Assembly: GCA_949128115.1 (NCBI GenBank)
Contig: OX421965.1
Span: 5,199,253 to 5,263,252, forward strand
DNA: 64,000 nucleotides
Source of the DNA: Anaspis maculata
Taxonomy: Eukaryota > Arthropoda > Insecta > Coleoptera > Scraptiidae
Reading direction: 5' to 3'
The position numbers were made by a program, and so were the translations under genes. The notes beneath the pieces are model-generated. The model saw nothing but the letters and a program-made list of their open reading frames with translations, ran no database searches and was not told where the DNA came from. Positions 1 to 10,685 of this stretch are shown in pieces (position 1 is the stretch's first letter; each line of letters opens with the position of its first letter).

Positions 1-540
1 CGGTGGTCTCACAAAGATTTCGACTCGGTGAATGAAATCAGAGGATGCCGTTTACTCCAAAATGACACCACACCTGGCAGTTTATTCGTTGTGGGGATGA
101 AAAATTGAGAAATACTGTTTTTTCCGATCTGTCATAAGAACTAATTTTTTTCAGTGTGAAGAACTGTTGGGACATGGTAACAAATGTTGTCAATGTGTAG
201 GTTAGAGTCGTTTGATGACATCCAAGTAGAAATTACGTGGTGGTATGGTGATTTGGTGGGAAGCCCCACACCTTCAACTTTCAAGGGCCCCCCAGACCCC
301 CTCCGCATCGAGTGCACCGATGTCTCCAACTCTTGAAATTAAGGTTGAGGGACCCCCAATCAAACCCCAAAAGCGCATTGCTTAAGCTCAAAATGCATAG
401 TTCGAGCTTTTTTTGGCGCTTAACCACCGGACTAATCAAAGATAATGGCCCATCTTCAATATGTTGAATATAAATTTGGTATTGTTATAGATGTTGATGT
501 TAGTTTTTGTAATATTGAGTTACAAAATTAAAACTATCCA
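1..540. other. Intergenic, no gene seen
   Basis: AT-rich sequence without a convincing coding region. The small minus-strand open frame over 141-329 starts at TTG and shows no recognisable domain. I see no element ends here. Confidence 0.4.
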
Positions 541-599
541 AAAAAAGTTCATAGCTTTTCAAAATTTCCTAAAACTTTCGGACCATACGTCAAGGACAG

Positions 600-1075
600 A
601 CTGTGGATCACTATGAAATTTCCACCAGGGTTTGGTTGAATCTAGGGCGGGTTGAAAAATGGCGGTTTACAATACTTACATTTCAGAGCAATGCACTGCA
701 ATGTTGAAATGGATTGTTCTCGAAAACGGTGCATCCTATCGAAGTTGGATAAGAATACATTTTGAAAGCTTCAAAATTCACAATCCCACATCGAAATTGA
801 AAAAAAAAATCAAAAAAGTTGGGGTGATTTCCACCCCACACCCCCTGATTTAACCCACCCCTTGTAAAAATTTCAAGATGATTCACAGTGTATCTTATTA
901 AGCATAAAACATTAGTGGATGTGGTGAATTTCGTCATCTTACGTTGGACAGTTTCGGAAATAATAAATAAAAACCTTTTCAAGGTTCCAACCTGAGGGGC
1001 TATAGCTCAGCGGGTAAACATTCTCAGACCCATGTTCATATGATTTTTTTCTCAGAATGATCTCAGGAGTCATCC
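600..1075 (+). repeat. Dispersed repeat family A, copy 1
   Basis: This stretch shares ordered blocks with copies at 6.6-8.3 kb and 20.7-21.2 kb: a run ending in AAAAAAGTTGGGGTGATTT, then a block around CTTATTAAGCATAAAA, then TTTCGGA followed by AATAAAAACC and a block reading about AGGGGCTATAGCTC. The order and spacing match the other copies, so this is one diverged dispersed family. No ends or transposase were seen, so the class is unknown. Confidence 0.6.
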
Positions 1076-2057
1076 TCTGAAATCTTTCGAAGTAACTACT
1101 TATGTTACACCCTGTACAATATAGTTTGTTCAGCCATCACGGGTCATTTGATCAGGATGTGTTTGTACCTCTACAGTTTCTGACTATCGTGGGGACAAAT
1201 AAAAATTTGGTTTTTGGTCCCTTATTATTTTTGACATGCTCTATCTACAACCTCCTATGATGCGTCATTTCACCAACAACATATTATGGCAATCGGTACT
1301 GTATTATATTGTGCACAGAATTCACCCATTTCCTTCAATCCATACATAAGAATTATTCAACAAAAGACTTTTTGTTTTGGGCAACGGGCAACACGTTGTC
1401 TACAAAAAGATTTTTTTGCTAAAAGTAAATTCAGGGCCATTTTATGGTCCATAATTTTAACAGATGGCCAAAAATGAAAAAGAATCAACGTTGTGCATAG
1501 GTATGTATGCAACCGTTACTGAGTCGGCAAAGTGAAAATTCACTGGAACTGTTCAACTGTTGCAAGAAGTGACGTCAGAGAATATATGGTTTTGAACATC
1601 TACGACGCCAATCCATGAAAAAAAATGAAGCACAATCAAGAGATTATCATTCACCATCGTGTTGTCAACTTACATTCACTCCGAAATCGTAGTTTAGTAT
1701 CATATTTGGCGAGACTTGCATCTTGAAGTCTCTGGTGGCACTCAAAATCAAGAGCATCGTTTTTTGGTTCCTCGTATCCATGGCCCACCATTCCCATTCT
1801 TGTACCGTGCTCATCAACTGTTTAGTCTAAAAAAAACTCGTATAAAAAAAAGCTTTCAACAAAAATCAGGTTCAACATACAGCTTCTTGGCTACTTTGTC
1901 CGCTAATGATCAAACCAATGAACATCGCCACTGCATTGAAGCTCATGAGCGTCGGAAAAAGCGCGTTGCTCAGGGTGAACTCGAAATATCCGAGTTTATA
2001 CTGGAAATTATTTCTACAGTGTTTGAATATCCAACAAGATTTTTCGTAATCGTTTCG
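1076..2057. other. Intergenic between repeat A and the odorant receptor 3' end
   Basis: No gene recognised. A lone CACCCTG tip followed by TA lies at 1,108-1,114 and may be a stranded end of the CAGGGTG foldback family described elsewhere in the window. The plus-strand open frame over 1,716-2,129 runs antisense into the last receptor exon and shows no domain. Confidence 0.4.
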
Positions 2058-2245
2058 TTAGATAAGAGAGAACTTGAATTTCCTATGAATTTTGACACTA
2101 CTTTTGACGGAAAATTTCAAGCTATCTAATGAAACAATTATTCTTGTCATTCTCCTCAGCTTCATCAGCCGGAACTGTATATCAATAGCGGTCAAAAGTA
2201 TGAAATGGAAACACTCAACAGGACTTACGAGAGACCATGAAAAAA
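2058..2245 (-). CDS. Odorant receptor, last coding exon
   Basis: This is the C-terminal exon of the minus-strand odorant receptor. A strong acceptor (pyrimidine-rich, ending TTGCAG) precedes it. Its reading frame begins FSWSLVSP, continues through FILLTAIDIQ and IIVSLDSLKFSVK, and ends at TAA (2,058-2,060). Insect receptors of the 7tm_6 family end in the same way: a tryptophan after the loop following TM6, then a Q/R-rich helix, then a SLE/SLD motif in TM7. It joins the preceding exon (ending at 2,325) across a 79-bp intron. The SLD motif and the position of the stop make the terminal exon assignment fairly firm. Confidence 0.6.
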
Positions 2246-2324
2246 CTGCAAGAAATACAGAAAAGAACATCTAATTTATCCGGAATTGATTGCAGGGCTC
2301 GTTGCTTTTGTTCCGAATTTATAC

Positions 2325-2430
2325 AAATAGCCTCGCATATCCTTCCCATGTAAAAGGTGCCACCGAGGCACCTGTAAGCACTCCATGAAACGCTTCCTTT
2401 TTTTTTAATCTTGTTATAAGAATATTTTCA
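2325..2430 (-). CDS. Odorant receptor, penultimate exon (5' edge uncertain)
   Basis: A minus-strand frame reading CLGGTFYMGRICEAIF ends at a GTATAA donor after 2,325 and joins the last exon in phase to give RICEAIFFSWSLVSP. That fits the conserved C-x-x-G then A-I-Y/F then W pattern of 7tm_6 receptors. The upstream boundary is not clear. A run of nine A bases changes the apparent frame just upstream, and the usual hydrophobic TM6 stretch is not evident. Either a small exon was missed, or this copy is damaged. Treat the 2,430 limit as approximate. Confidence 0.4.
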
Positions 2431-2783
2431 AATCTTCCATTCTTCTTCATCACAATTCCTTCAACTGGTATCAACAACATATGGAACGAATTCCCTAACT
2501 GTGCGATTTACTTTACAGATTGCGTCACGGTGTGGATAACGACTCAAGTCAGTTTCCTATTTATACGGTATCATCACTTATGATAGTGGTCGTAAGTGAA
2601 TAATATTGAATGATTCAAATGCATACCTATTAGGTACCTTTAATAAGAGGGATGGAATAAGCAAAGCGTTGGAGAAGCGATGGTTGAGTGAAGATGATAC
2701 ACAAGACAGAAGTTATTGGCGGGCGAGCACGGGCATACATTAATTTGTAAAAAAAACGAAATATATATATTATAGGTACCTAC

Positions 2784-2883
2784 CGAAAAATAGTACATTA
2801 AAATGGCCATTCCTATACCATAGCCAAAAGGTGAGAGAAGAGCAAAAAGTTGCTGAAGTACTTCGTTAGTTTTTATACCGAAC
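2784..2883 (-). CDS. Odorant receptor, exon 4
   Basis: This is a 100-nt exon between a pyrimidine-rich acceptor (ending TTGAAG) and a GTAGGT donor. It completes a split lysine codon from exon 3 and reads FGIKTNEVLQQLFALLSPFG then YGIGMAILMYYFS, a membrane-spanning segment typical of the TM5 region of insect odorant receptors. The upstream intron is 63 bp (2,884-2,946). Phases agree on both sides of that intron. The next intron, about 350 bp, is bounded by the uncertain penultimate exon. Confidence 0.65.
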
Positions 2884-2946
2884 CTTCAACGAAAATGACA
2901 AGCGATTGATATTCATGCGATTTTGGAACTGACAGAGTCTCCTTAC

Positions 2947-3461
2947 TTTATTCCTTCATTTTGGCGGTTGACGCAAAACACAATCCTCTTTTGTACCTCA
3001 TCCTGGAATTCTTTGTCGGCATACAGAATGTTCTTGTCCATATCCTCAGAACCAGTGAGAATTTGTCGATACAGCTCTTCTAACAGAACAGTCTGGTAGT
3101 TCATATTCTGCGACCCGTACATTGTCAATATTGGATGCACCAACGCACAGTACCCCAAAGGAACCAAAGTCGATTTGTAAGCCAATGACAAAAACCAGGC
3201 CTGTTCTGGCCAATATTCCTCGATCAGAACCACCGGAAACAGAAAGATTTTGTCGCTAGGTTTCGGATAAAGAACAACACAGCTAGCTACAACCACTAAC
3301 GACAGCAAGATGATTATGCAAGTTTTGTGAATTTTCATGTCTCGTTCGATTTTCCGCCGTGGCTTCTCGCCGCAACTGTCAAAGGTCCAGTAAGGGAAAC
3401 ATTTGAAGTTCTCCGCCGTAGTTTTCATTTTCCACAAAATGCCAATTTCCGCCGCTATGGC
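2947..3461 (-). CDS. Odorant receptor, exon 3 (largest exon)
   Basis: This 515-nt exon codes about 171 residues. From its start it reads AIAAEIGILWKMKTTAENFK, then a conserved region with PRRKIERDMKIHKT, a hydrophobic segment (CIIILLSLVVVASCVVLYP), and a second membrane region ending GYCALVHPILTMYG, followed by LLEELYRQIL and DEVQKRIVFC. This layout is that of the N-terminal half to middle of insect 7tm_6 odorant receptors, which are seven-helix ligand-gated cation channel subunits with inverted topology. They work with the co-receptor Orco in olfactory neuron dendrites. The exon ends at a GTAAGG donor, phase 2. Confidence 0.7.
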
Positions 3462-3526
3462 CTTCAAATCATAATTTTAAACGAAACTAGTCCGACTCGG
3501 ATAAAACAGGCAGTGCTGCTACTTAC

Positions 3527-3711
3527 GTAAGGCTCGCCGAAGAATAATATTCCATAGCGCACATAATTCGATGGGTTTTCTTTGAAGTAGTATATTTGAA
3601 CAGCGTATTTTAATACGCAGAACATGAGATTGAGCCAGAGGCTTATCCTTACTATTTTATATTTGAAAATGTCGCAAATTAAGAACCACTCGAACCACAA
3701 AGGATCGCCAG
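3527..3711 (-). CDS. Odorant receptor, exon 2
   Basis: This 185-nt exon (a split alanine codon plus 61 codons) carries the first membrane segment: GDPLWFEWFLICDIFKYK and then LWLNLMFCVLKYAVQIYYF, ending NYVRYGILFFGEPY. A perfect GTAAGT donor follows, and the intron to exon 3 is 65 bp. The acceptor ends ACGTAG at 3,712-3,713. The phases of exons 1, 2 and 3 all agree, which supports the model. Confidence 0.65.
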
Positions 3712-3778
3712 CTACGTTTGAATAATTATTGAGAAATTATAAGCAGGAAGCTTCAACAAATACGAGTAGAATGAATAC

Positions 3779-3827
3779 CTTGACCAAAGATGTAGTGTTT
3801 TTTCTCATTGAAGTTCAATTCGCCCAT
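3779..3827 (-). CDS. Odorant receptor, first coding exon
   Basis: A 49-nt exon starts with ATG at 3,827-3,825, reads MGELNFNEKKHYIFGQ plus one base, and ends at a GTATTC donor. It joins exon 2 across a 65-bp intron to give FGQAGDPLWFEWF. I chose this start because it is the nearest upstream ATG that joins in phase and gives the short cytosolic N-terminus expected of the family. The assembled product would be about 400 residues, within the usual 380-450 range. No other receptor gene is visible nearby, so this is a lone locus within the window. Which receptor subfamily it belongs to cannot be told by eye. Confidence 0.55.
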
Positions 3828-4595
3828 TGTGACTTGACTTTTGAGGATGCCGCTCAATGAGGGTACCTTGAATAAGTACTAACAACTTCAGACTAATCGA
3901 TAAAATGCAGATTAGCCGCATAATAGATTAAAAATGACTAAATTATGTACGGTTCTATCAATTTTTAATTTTGTCTATCTCCAATAATGATGATTTGCAT
4001 ATATTCACGTAAGTATCTTATTACCAGCAAATCTCGCACAGAAATTCCTTGGCCCAAAGTGAACCGTAGCTCAGAAGATTAGGGTGGGTAAACCTTCAGT
4101 TATTCTTGACAGTTCAAACAACACAAAATATTTTAAGGGCGCCACCTGCAACAGTTAATTGCCACTAGTGAGCTAGTGAATTGTGGTAATGTATGATGAT
4201 TTTGGTCGATTTAATTGGAATTTTACCAAGCGGGCACGCGGTAGCGTTTTCGACGTTGAATCTCAACTCAGAATCAATGTTCTTTCTTTACGGAAAAAGC
4301 TTATCGCCCCTTATTGTATTGCTGAAAACTTTTCTGCCTGTATTTTTGGTCCTATTTCAGCCAGGTTTCACCTGTATTCACAGGGCCTGATTGAATCAAA
4401 ATACCGATTGGGCCAGTACGTATGCTTTCCGAATTTTGGATCGTAATAATCTAGTGTTACGGGCGGCGATCTCGTACATATTGGTAAACACTCGATGTTT
4501 CTGGATCTTTCCATCATTAGATCGCAGTGTAGAAGTCTGGGAGCGATCTGGTGCATTCCAGAGCGTTCGTGTATGTGAAACTGAAGGTAGACCCA
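3828..4595. other. Intergenic upstream of the odorant receptor
   Basis: Holds the presumed receptor promoter (no clear TATA box seen) and otherwise unremarkable AT-rich sequence. Overlapping short open frames at 4.18-4.65 kb on both strands show no domain and no codon signal. Confidence 0.35.
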
Positions 4596-4599
4596 ATGC

Positions 4600-5298
4600 T
4601 CGATCAAGAAAGATCTGAGGAGCTCCCGTGCAAAAGCCGACAAATCCATATTTGAGAAAAAATTAGTTAGATGGCGGAACTTGTTCTACTCGATGAGCTG
4701 AATCGGAATATGACCTCAGATTTGTCCTAAAACCTATAAATCCATGTGAAAAGCATTGCCAAAATACATGATTTCGGTCGAAACCGTACATATCCTCCTC
4801 TAAGTGACTTGAACAATTTCCAAGCAAAACCCGACATATCCATATAGTAATCATCAAGGTTTTCAAGATTTTTGAGCAAAAAGTCGACAAATCCTATCAG
4901 CTGTTTGCAGTAGAATCTCAATCACGTTCCCGCTGGAATAAAGTCGACGGATTGTTTTGCAAGATTGTCTGCTGTTCTATCTTGTTCTTCTTGTTTTCCA
5001 CGATGAATGAAAGTTGGCTTTTTTGCTGAGCAGCGCAAGCTGATTTTGAGCAAAACCTGGACATATCCCATCGATTTTGAGCAAAACCCGATATCTGCGA
5101 AATGTTTTTGGAAATAGATCACTTATTTTTGAGTTTATTTGTTCTCACTCTCCTGCTACTGATCTCTTATATTTTTTAACAATTTAATAACACAAAACTG
5201 CGAAAAATCAACAAAGCAAGTGAATGTTAATAGTTTTTCGTGATTTGTGAACATTTACCTCAATTGGATATGTAGGCTTTTGCACGGGAGCTCCTCAT
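4600..5298. repeat. Inverted-repeat element with GAGCTCC arms
   Basis: GAGGAGCTCCCGTGCAAAAG at about 4,617 is repeated in reverse near 5,277 as GCTTTTGCACGGGAGCTCCTC. Between the arms, degenerate copies of a short motif (AGCAAAACCCGACATATCC and variants such as AAAAGTCGACAAATCC) recur at 4,635, 4,825, 4,875, 5,050 and 5,080. It looks like a short non-autonomous element; no coding capacity was seen. Confidence 0.5.
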
Positions 5299-5299
5299 C

Positions 5300-5658
5300 T
5301 GTCCATTGTGGCGGAGGCGCCGCTCGTAGTCCGGCAGAATTATACGGGTAAAGTGTACGATTATTCAGGGATGATCTAGAAACCGCATATGCCAGACCAC
5401 CATGGAATTTGCTGGAAGTAGACAGAAAGCTCGAGAGCATTATTCGGAGGCCTTATATAAGGCATCAGCCGGCAGCTCGCGGCAGTATTGAATTGGAATG
5501 CGAAGGGATAACAAGTGCGAAACAAGCGAAGTACCTGCGATATAATTCCAAGCGTGAATAATTGTTGGCATTTATTGTTGTAGTACGCAGAAATAAACAG
5601 TGTGTGTTTTACGATCGTCTCAATTATATTTGAACCCGTACGCGAGATATCGTAACAT
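5300..5658 (+). repeat. LTR-like segment with TATA box and poly(A) signal
   Basis: A GC-richer segment holds a TATATAAGG box at about 5,453, a downstream GGCAGCTCGCGGCAG stretch, an AATAAA at about 5,592 and a T/G-rich stretch after it, and ends ...CGTAACA. A promoter followed within 150 bp by a poly(A) signal is the arrangement of a retroelement LTR (U3-R-U5). A possible start TGTTA at 5,224 would pair with the terminal TAACA, but that start lies inside the neighbouring inverted repeat and no target duplication was found. A solo LTR is the best guess; a small transcription unit is the alternative. Confidence 0.35.
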
Positions 5659-5689
5659 TAGTTTTACTTTCTCGGCCTCCACCAAAATG

Positions 5690-5840
5690 GAAGGAGTAAG
5701 GTATATCCCATACACTTTTTATTTTCAGTAGAATGATTTTTTGGAGCAAAAATAAAGTGACAAGCTGGAGCGCTGGAAGAATACGTCCGATGGCCACTGA
5801 TAGTTTTGCTCCAAAACTTTGCAGGTGCCATCAGCCGTAC
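5690..5840. repeat. Dispersed repeat B, copy 1
   Basis: Shares CACTTTTTATTTTCAGTAG, AATAAAGTGACAAGCTGGAGC and GCTCCAAAACTTTGCAGGTG with the stretch at about 57,085-57,200, in the same order. Function and class unknown. Confidence 0.6.
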
Positions 5841-6488
5841 AACGTTGTACAACAGACAACCACCGAGCCAGCAGACACCAGAGTTTGAAAATGCTATCCG
5901 TCTTTGACATTGGATTAATCTGATGGCCGTAAACACCAATCAAAGTACCTCCCCCTTCTCCGATTTACTGTAGTTTTAGTTTTCAAAAGTGTATATATAT
6001 AATATGCGATACATAATACTATTATTCTTATTTAAATACAATAAAAGTGATCAACTCGCTCTAACTTGCTCTACTTGCTCTAAATTTAGCAAAACCTAGT
6101 ATCCTATGAACACGGATATCAATATTATGAACACGGATGACGGCCGCTGACACTGCTATGTGGTGCGTCCTCCTGTCAAGAGTGTCAAGGCACACTTCGC
6201 ACCGACCAATCAACACAATCTGCATACGGCGGGACTTTATTTGAATTTTGAATCAGGGGAGAACTTAAATCGTAGGTATTTCAAGAAATACGTGGCTTTT
6301 TCACCTATAATTTTTGCCGTTTACAATACCACTGGCTACATTTCACGTTAATTATAGCTTTTAAGTCAATATCTACTGTTATTGTTGATGTAGGACTGTT
6401 TTATCACCTTGGATTTCTGAAAATTATTCTGGACCCCTCACAAAGTTACAACAATACCGCTTTGGATTGGGGTCGTAGGTAAAGTACT

Positions 6489-6617
6489 GTACATGACACG
6501 AGTAGTAAAGCAATTACGCACTCAGGGAGTACTGCACTCGCTCGCTACACTCGCTCGTTTCGCAACTTTTCCCTGCGTGCGTAATATGCTACTTACTACT
6601 CTTGTTACGTAATGTAC
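6489..6617. mobile_element. Small hairpin element (MITE-like), about 129 bp
   Basis: Imperfect terminal inverted repeats GTACATGACACGAGTAGTAA and (reverse of the right end) GTACATTACGTAACAAGAGT lie around a centre rich in CGCTCG triplets. No coding capacity. A miniature non-autonomous DNA element is likely. Confidence 0.5.
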
Positions 6618-8275
6618 TAATTTTGCAGGCTGAGAATCGAATTTGTGAGCGATGGACTTTTTTCTGGTTCCAAAATCAGCCCTGAGTATCCCATGGGCAT
6701 ATTCTACGAATCAAAATTAGAAAAAAGTTCCAATAAACTTGGGTCGACATATGCTTTATAGGGGAGCTACAGCCCCCTAAAGGTGGGTCCCTGGAGATGG
6801 CTTTTCTTTAATATCTCCGAAACTGGTCGCGGCAAAATGATGAAATTTGGCACATAGGTACTCAGAAATTTTTATGGTAATGGAGTGAACGTGATTGGAA
6901 AAATTTGCCCGGGAGTTGGGTAACTTGTTAGGAGGTGGGGTAAGAATTACCCAAACTTTTTTGTGTATGTGTTGTTTTGAGATTTTATGCAAAATTATGA
7001 AATTTCAGGGTGTTTTACGAAAAAAAAAGTGCTTCTGTTAAACTTTGATTACTTGCCCCATTTTCGAGTGAAATGGTTTTGAAATTTCTTGCAGGCTAAA
7101 GAATCGAATTTGTGGACTATCGACTTTGAAAAATTTACCACGAACATAGGCCGAAAATTGCTTTATAACGAGGCTACGCAGCTCCTGAACAGGGGCTGTA
7201 GCTCCCTTGTGGAGTATTTTTTTTGACCCATGATCAAGAGGAATTTTCTTCATGGTTTTAGCCGTAGAATACGCCTATGGAATACTCAGGGCTGGTTTTG
7301 GAACCAGAAAAAAGTCGGTCTCGTAAAACACTGAAATTTCATAATTTTGCAAGAAATCTTGGAAAAAGTTGAACACAAAAAACTTGGGGTAATTTTTACG
7401 CCGCTTCTTCCCGAGTTATCTCATCCTCGGGTAATTTTTTTCAATGATTTTCAGTCAATCTTATCAAGCATAAAAATTTTAGTGTAGGTATGTGCTAAAT
7501 TCTGTCATTTCATCCCAACTAGTTTCGGAGGTGATGAATAAAAACCATCTTCAGGGGCACACATTTAGGGAGTTGTAGCCCCCTTACGAAGCATTTTTCG
7601 GATGATGTTCATGAGAACTTTTTTCTTATTTTTGGTCGTAGAATACGCTCATGAAATATTCAGGGCTGATTTTGGAACCAAAAAAATGCCAATCGTTCAC
7701 AAAGTCGATTATTCAGCATGCAAACAAATCTCAAAATCATTTTACCCGAAAATGGGGCACGCTATCAAAGTTCAACAGGAGCAACTTTTTTTCCGTAGAA
7801 TACCCTGAAATTTCATAATTTTTGCATAAAATCTTGAAAAAGAACATACACAAAAAAGTTGGAGTGATTTTTACCCGACCTTCCTAACAAGTTTGTGGCG
7901 GCTCTCATATGGGCATGTGACGGAGGAACTGTTGTCTCCCTTGATAGCTTAGTGGTTAGAGTATCCATCCGGCAAATGGAAGACGCAGGTTCGAATCCTG
8001 CTCAGGGCCGACACTTTTTCTCCGTCACATCGCGCCATAAGTTACCCCACTCCCGGGCAAATTTTTCAAATGACTCCTATTTTATCCTGTTGAGCATAAA
8101 AACTATCGAGTATGTGACAAATTTCATCATTTTGCTCCAATTAGTTTCGAAGACATTAAATGAGAACCTTCTTCAGGGACCCACCTTTAGGGGGCTGTAG
8201 CTCCCTTATGAATCATTTTTCGACCCAAGTTTATGGGAACTTTTTTTCTTATTTTTGATCGTAGAATCTGCTGCT
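6610..8275. repeat. Repeat family A array, copies in both orientations
   Basis: Several copies of family A are stacked here: reversed at about 6,610-7,020, then alternating pieces at 7,020-7,290, 7,290-7,690 and 7,690-8,275. Recurrent landmarks are GGTTCCAAAATCAGCCCTGA, AGTTTCGGA with ATGAATAAAAACC, and a block like GGGGGCTGTAGCTCCCTTA. The head-to-head arrangement suggests repeated inversion duplication or insertion of copies into each other. The short open frames here are products of the repeats. Confidence 0.6.
7937..8013 (+). repeat. tRNA-derived sequence (tRNA pseudogene or SINE head)
   Basis: A Pol III A-box-like TAGCTTAGTGGTTAGAG and a B-box GGTTCGAATCC are spaced as in a tRNA, with a T arm GCAGGTTCGAATCCTGC. 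An anticodon-like stem TCCAT/ATGGA encloses the loop CCGGCAA, but position 33 is C, not U, and the acceptor stem pairs poorly. It is therefore unlikely to be a working tRNA. It lies inside the family A array, consistent with a SINE fragment. Confidence 0.55.
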
Positions 8276-8306
8276 AAATGAAAGCATGGCAGGCTAATTT
8301 AGAGAC

Positions 8307-8460
8307 ATACTGTATAAGTAATCCGTACTACACTCCTGTAGCGAAAGTTGCCTAAAAACCACGATTTTAGGCAACATTCGCTACATCAGCGTACCTAATG
8401 CGGAATGTATTTTACTCCCAGGGTTTTCTCACACGATTCAAGAATAGCGGCCCAGGGCTT
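8307..8460. mobile_element. Hairpin element family C, copy 1
   Basis: The core GTAGCGAAAGTTGCCTAAAA with its reverse TTTTAGGCAACATTCGCTAC is shared with the copy at 30,818-31,004, as are the flanks GTACTACA, GGAATGTATTTTACTCCCAG and CAAGAATAGC. It is a short palindromic non-autonomous element. This copy has lost a clear left tip. Confidence 0.55.
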
Positions 8461-8984
8461 CCAGTGCCAACCTCAGGCCACCAAAACAACCAAACTTGGT
8501 ATTTGCGGATGACAACTTCGACTTCTTGAATAACGGAAAGGGTGAATTCCTTGCTACTCGTCGGGGAAGTTTTGGGGTGACACAACCGATTTTTATTGGA
8601 GTTGTGGATTTGCGACCGGTCAAAATCTCGGCTACTTAAAATAAGAGATCGATGTACTGCGGATTGCATAAAACTCCCAGGTCCTGATGATGACAGATGT
8701 CGCGATTCATCGCAGAAAAGTTGGCCCCTGGCCCCTGGGTGAACTTCTTGCGACGTTAGCGACCAGTCGTGGTGGTGATGAGATTTCCGACGTCCTTGAG
8801 ATTTCCAGTATCAGTATTTTCAACCCAAAGTCATCAATTTCCACAGGTTTGAGCTGTCAATAACCGTTGACAGATGCAGAAAAATTGCAGGGTTTGTAGT
8901 ACCCAAGTCATAGATCATGACATTGACGAACTGCAACTGTCAATAATTACTTATAAATAACTAAACAAGTAATGGGAAAAGTTG

Positions 8985-9140
8985 TCATTCGAACATTGAT
9001 TATTTCCATGGATGTAGGAATGGCTGGATAGAGCATAAAGCCAAAAACAATGGAATTTTTGGTACCCGATTTTGAGCTGAGGGGCGGGGCTTAAAGCGGA
9101 AGCGAGGCCTCCAAGGTGAACTTGATTTTTGAAATATAAT
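8985..9140 (+). repeat. Left arm of a large inverted repeat upstream of HYOU1
   Basis: The string CATGGATGTAGGAATGGCTG and the later block GGCCTCCAAGGTGAACTTGA recur in reverse at 13,465-13,585. The two arms enclose about 4.3 kb. This is either two oppositely placed dispersed copies or the ends of a composite element. Confidence 0.5.
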
Positions 9141-9202
9141 CAACACGCTGTTCGAAACCGTCAACTGGCTGTCACAGAAATCGCGTCAGTCCAAATAAGT
9201 GG

Positions 9203-10017
9203 AATAGACCCATTCAGTTTTACCTGGTCTGCGCGCGCATCTGCACGACTCGGTGCCATGATAACGGTGCAGGTGAAATGGTGAAAAATGACATCCTTGG
9301 AAAAATCAAAGTCAAAGTGTCAAACAGTCAATGTGATAGGTGTACGGTATATACGCGTGATCCCTGCAAACATCACCTTGAAAGAAGAGTGGTTAAAAGC
9401 AACAAGATGTGGTTAGAAGTCCCCGATCGCGGAAAACACGAACCACGGACCGTAGCTAGTAACTAGCTCCCAGACCCCCAGTTCCTTCGAGTGTTTCTGT
9501 CCGCGATAGTGTGACAAATTCTTACAGGTCGGCCTGTCTTTGGCTACTGTCACCTTCTGGGAGAATTTATAGGTCACAGTCGTAGTTCTCTAGGCCCTCG
9601 AAGAGTTGCTGTCGGTGACAAAGGATGCAAAGCTTCTTCCATGAGGTTGACCCGGAATACATGTTCTGTAATAGGTGGGAATGCTGCTGACCTGTATGTT
9701 TTGCGGTTACACGGTCTCTGCCTCTCCTTCCTTTAGAGGGGTAGCCCTGGCACACATCTTGTTCCATGTTGAGTGGAGGTCACCTCATCATTCAGCAGTG
9801 AATTCTCACTAGCTTAAACGTCAAAATGACGGCAGTTGAAGTCTTAATCCACATGCTCCGTCAAAAATGAAACTTACAGGGAATATCAGGAGCGCAAACC
9901 TCATGCTGAATTTCCCTAGATGGTCGTTCAGATGCGCGCGCAACTCACTTTGTGTCTCTTTTCTCACACAGATTTCTGTATAAGTCTGTCTCTCTCGTTT
10001 TCACCGAATAGGTCTAT
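9203..10017. mobile_element. Inverted-repeat element of about 815 bp
   Basis: The left end AATAGACCCATTCAGTTTTA and the right end (reversed) AATAGACCTATTCGGTGAAA form terminal inverted repeats. A subterminal GCGCGCGCATCTG / CAGATGCGCGCGC pair supports the same structure. The middle (9.44-9.79 kb) is GC-richer with a minus-strand open frame that I do not recognise. No target duplication was identified. Confidence 0.45.
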
Positions 10018-10150
10018 TGAGTGCATCAAACTTTGTAATTCTGAGTAAGTAATGTCTGATCTATCATAACAGCAACGAGAATAATGTTTTTTTCTACCAG
10101 TTCCAGTACAGTTCGTTTGTAATCCGATTCATTTTGCAGAGTTGTCCACG

Positions 10151-10221
10151 ATGGTGTCCTGTAAATTGTGCGGGCTGTTGCGGACCACAACCTCAAGTTC
10201 AAAGGGCATTGCGCTTCATCG
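10151..10221 (+). CDS. Putative small spliced gene, exon with Cys-x2-Cys
   Basis: After a good acceptor (TTTTGCAG, ending at 10,139) comes an ATG at 10,151 and a frame reading MVSCKLCGLLRTT...GIALHR, ending at a GGTAAGT donor. C-x2-C followed by GIALHR resembles half of a C2H2 finger (C-x2-C, L, H) but lacks a second histidine. It joins 10,686 in phase. The presence of an acceptor before the ATG implies an upstream non-coding exon. This could be a real short gene, or a remnant of one or of a mobile element protein. I do not recognise the product. Confidence 0.3.
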
Positions 10222-10685
10222 GTAAGTCAAGTTTGATAAATTGCTGGCCGTAATATTCATGTTAATTCATTTTTTCCCCGAAAAACGCTTCATTCCACCA
10301 CCTTACATAACCTCACTTATGCGATTTGACAACACCTTCAGTGGCGTTACATCCATCAGGCATCTTAGAAAAAAGGGCCAAATCGCCCAACAAATTGCAA
10401 TCTTTATTAAACCTACCCCCGGTTGCAGCATAAGAATTTATTCATGAAATAGCTAATTGAGGATTTTCTTTGGTCTGCCAGTTGACTGACCACAAGCGAT
10501 GCATCTAAGCTGTTGAGAAATGAACATTTTCTCATATTTTTTTTGTAAAACTGCATTTTTCATCAGGTACTACGCTAAAATTCAGCAAAAAAAGCTCAAT
10601 TCACTATTTCATGATCAAATTTTTGGTGCAAACGGGGGCTACATGATTATGTTTTAATGAGATTCTGATTTCTTGCAGAAAATAG

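Noticed and set aside
1000..1050. tRNA-like A box (GGGGCTATAGCTCAGCGG)
   Set aside because: It belongs to dispersed repeat family A (other copies read GGGGCTGTAGCTCCC), no B box follows at the right distance, and no cloverleaf forms.
2246..2270. A 23-nt intron joining SEQKQRALQS-type sequence to the last odorant receptor exon
   Set aside because: Too short for splicing. A 79-bp intron with donor at 2,324 gives a better protein and normal size.
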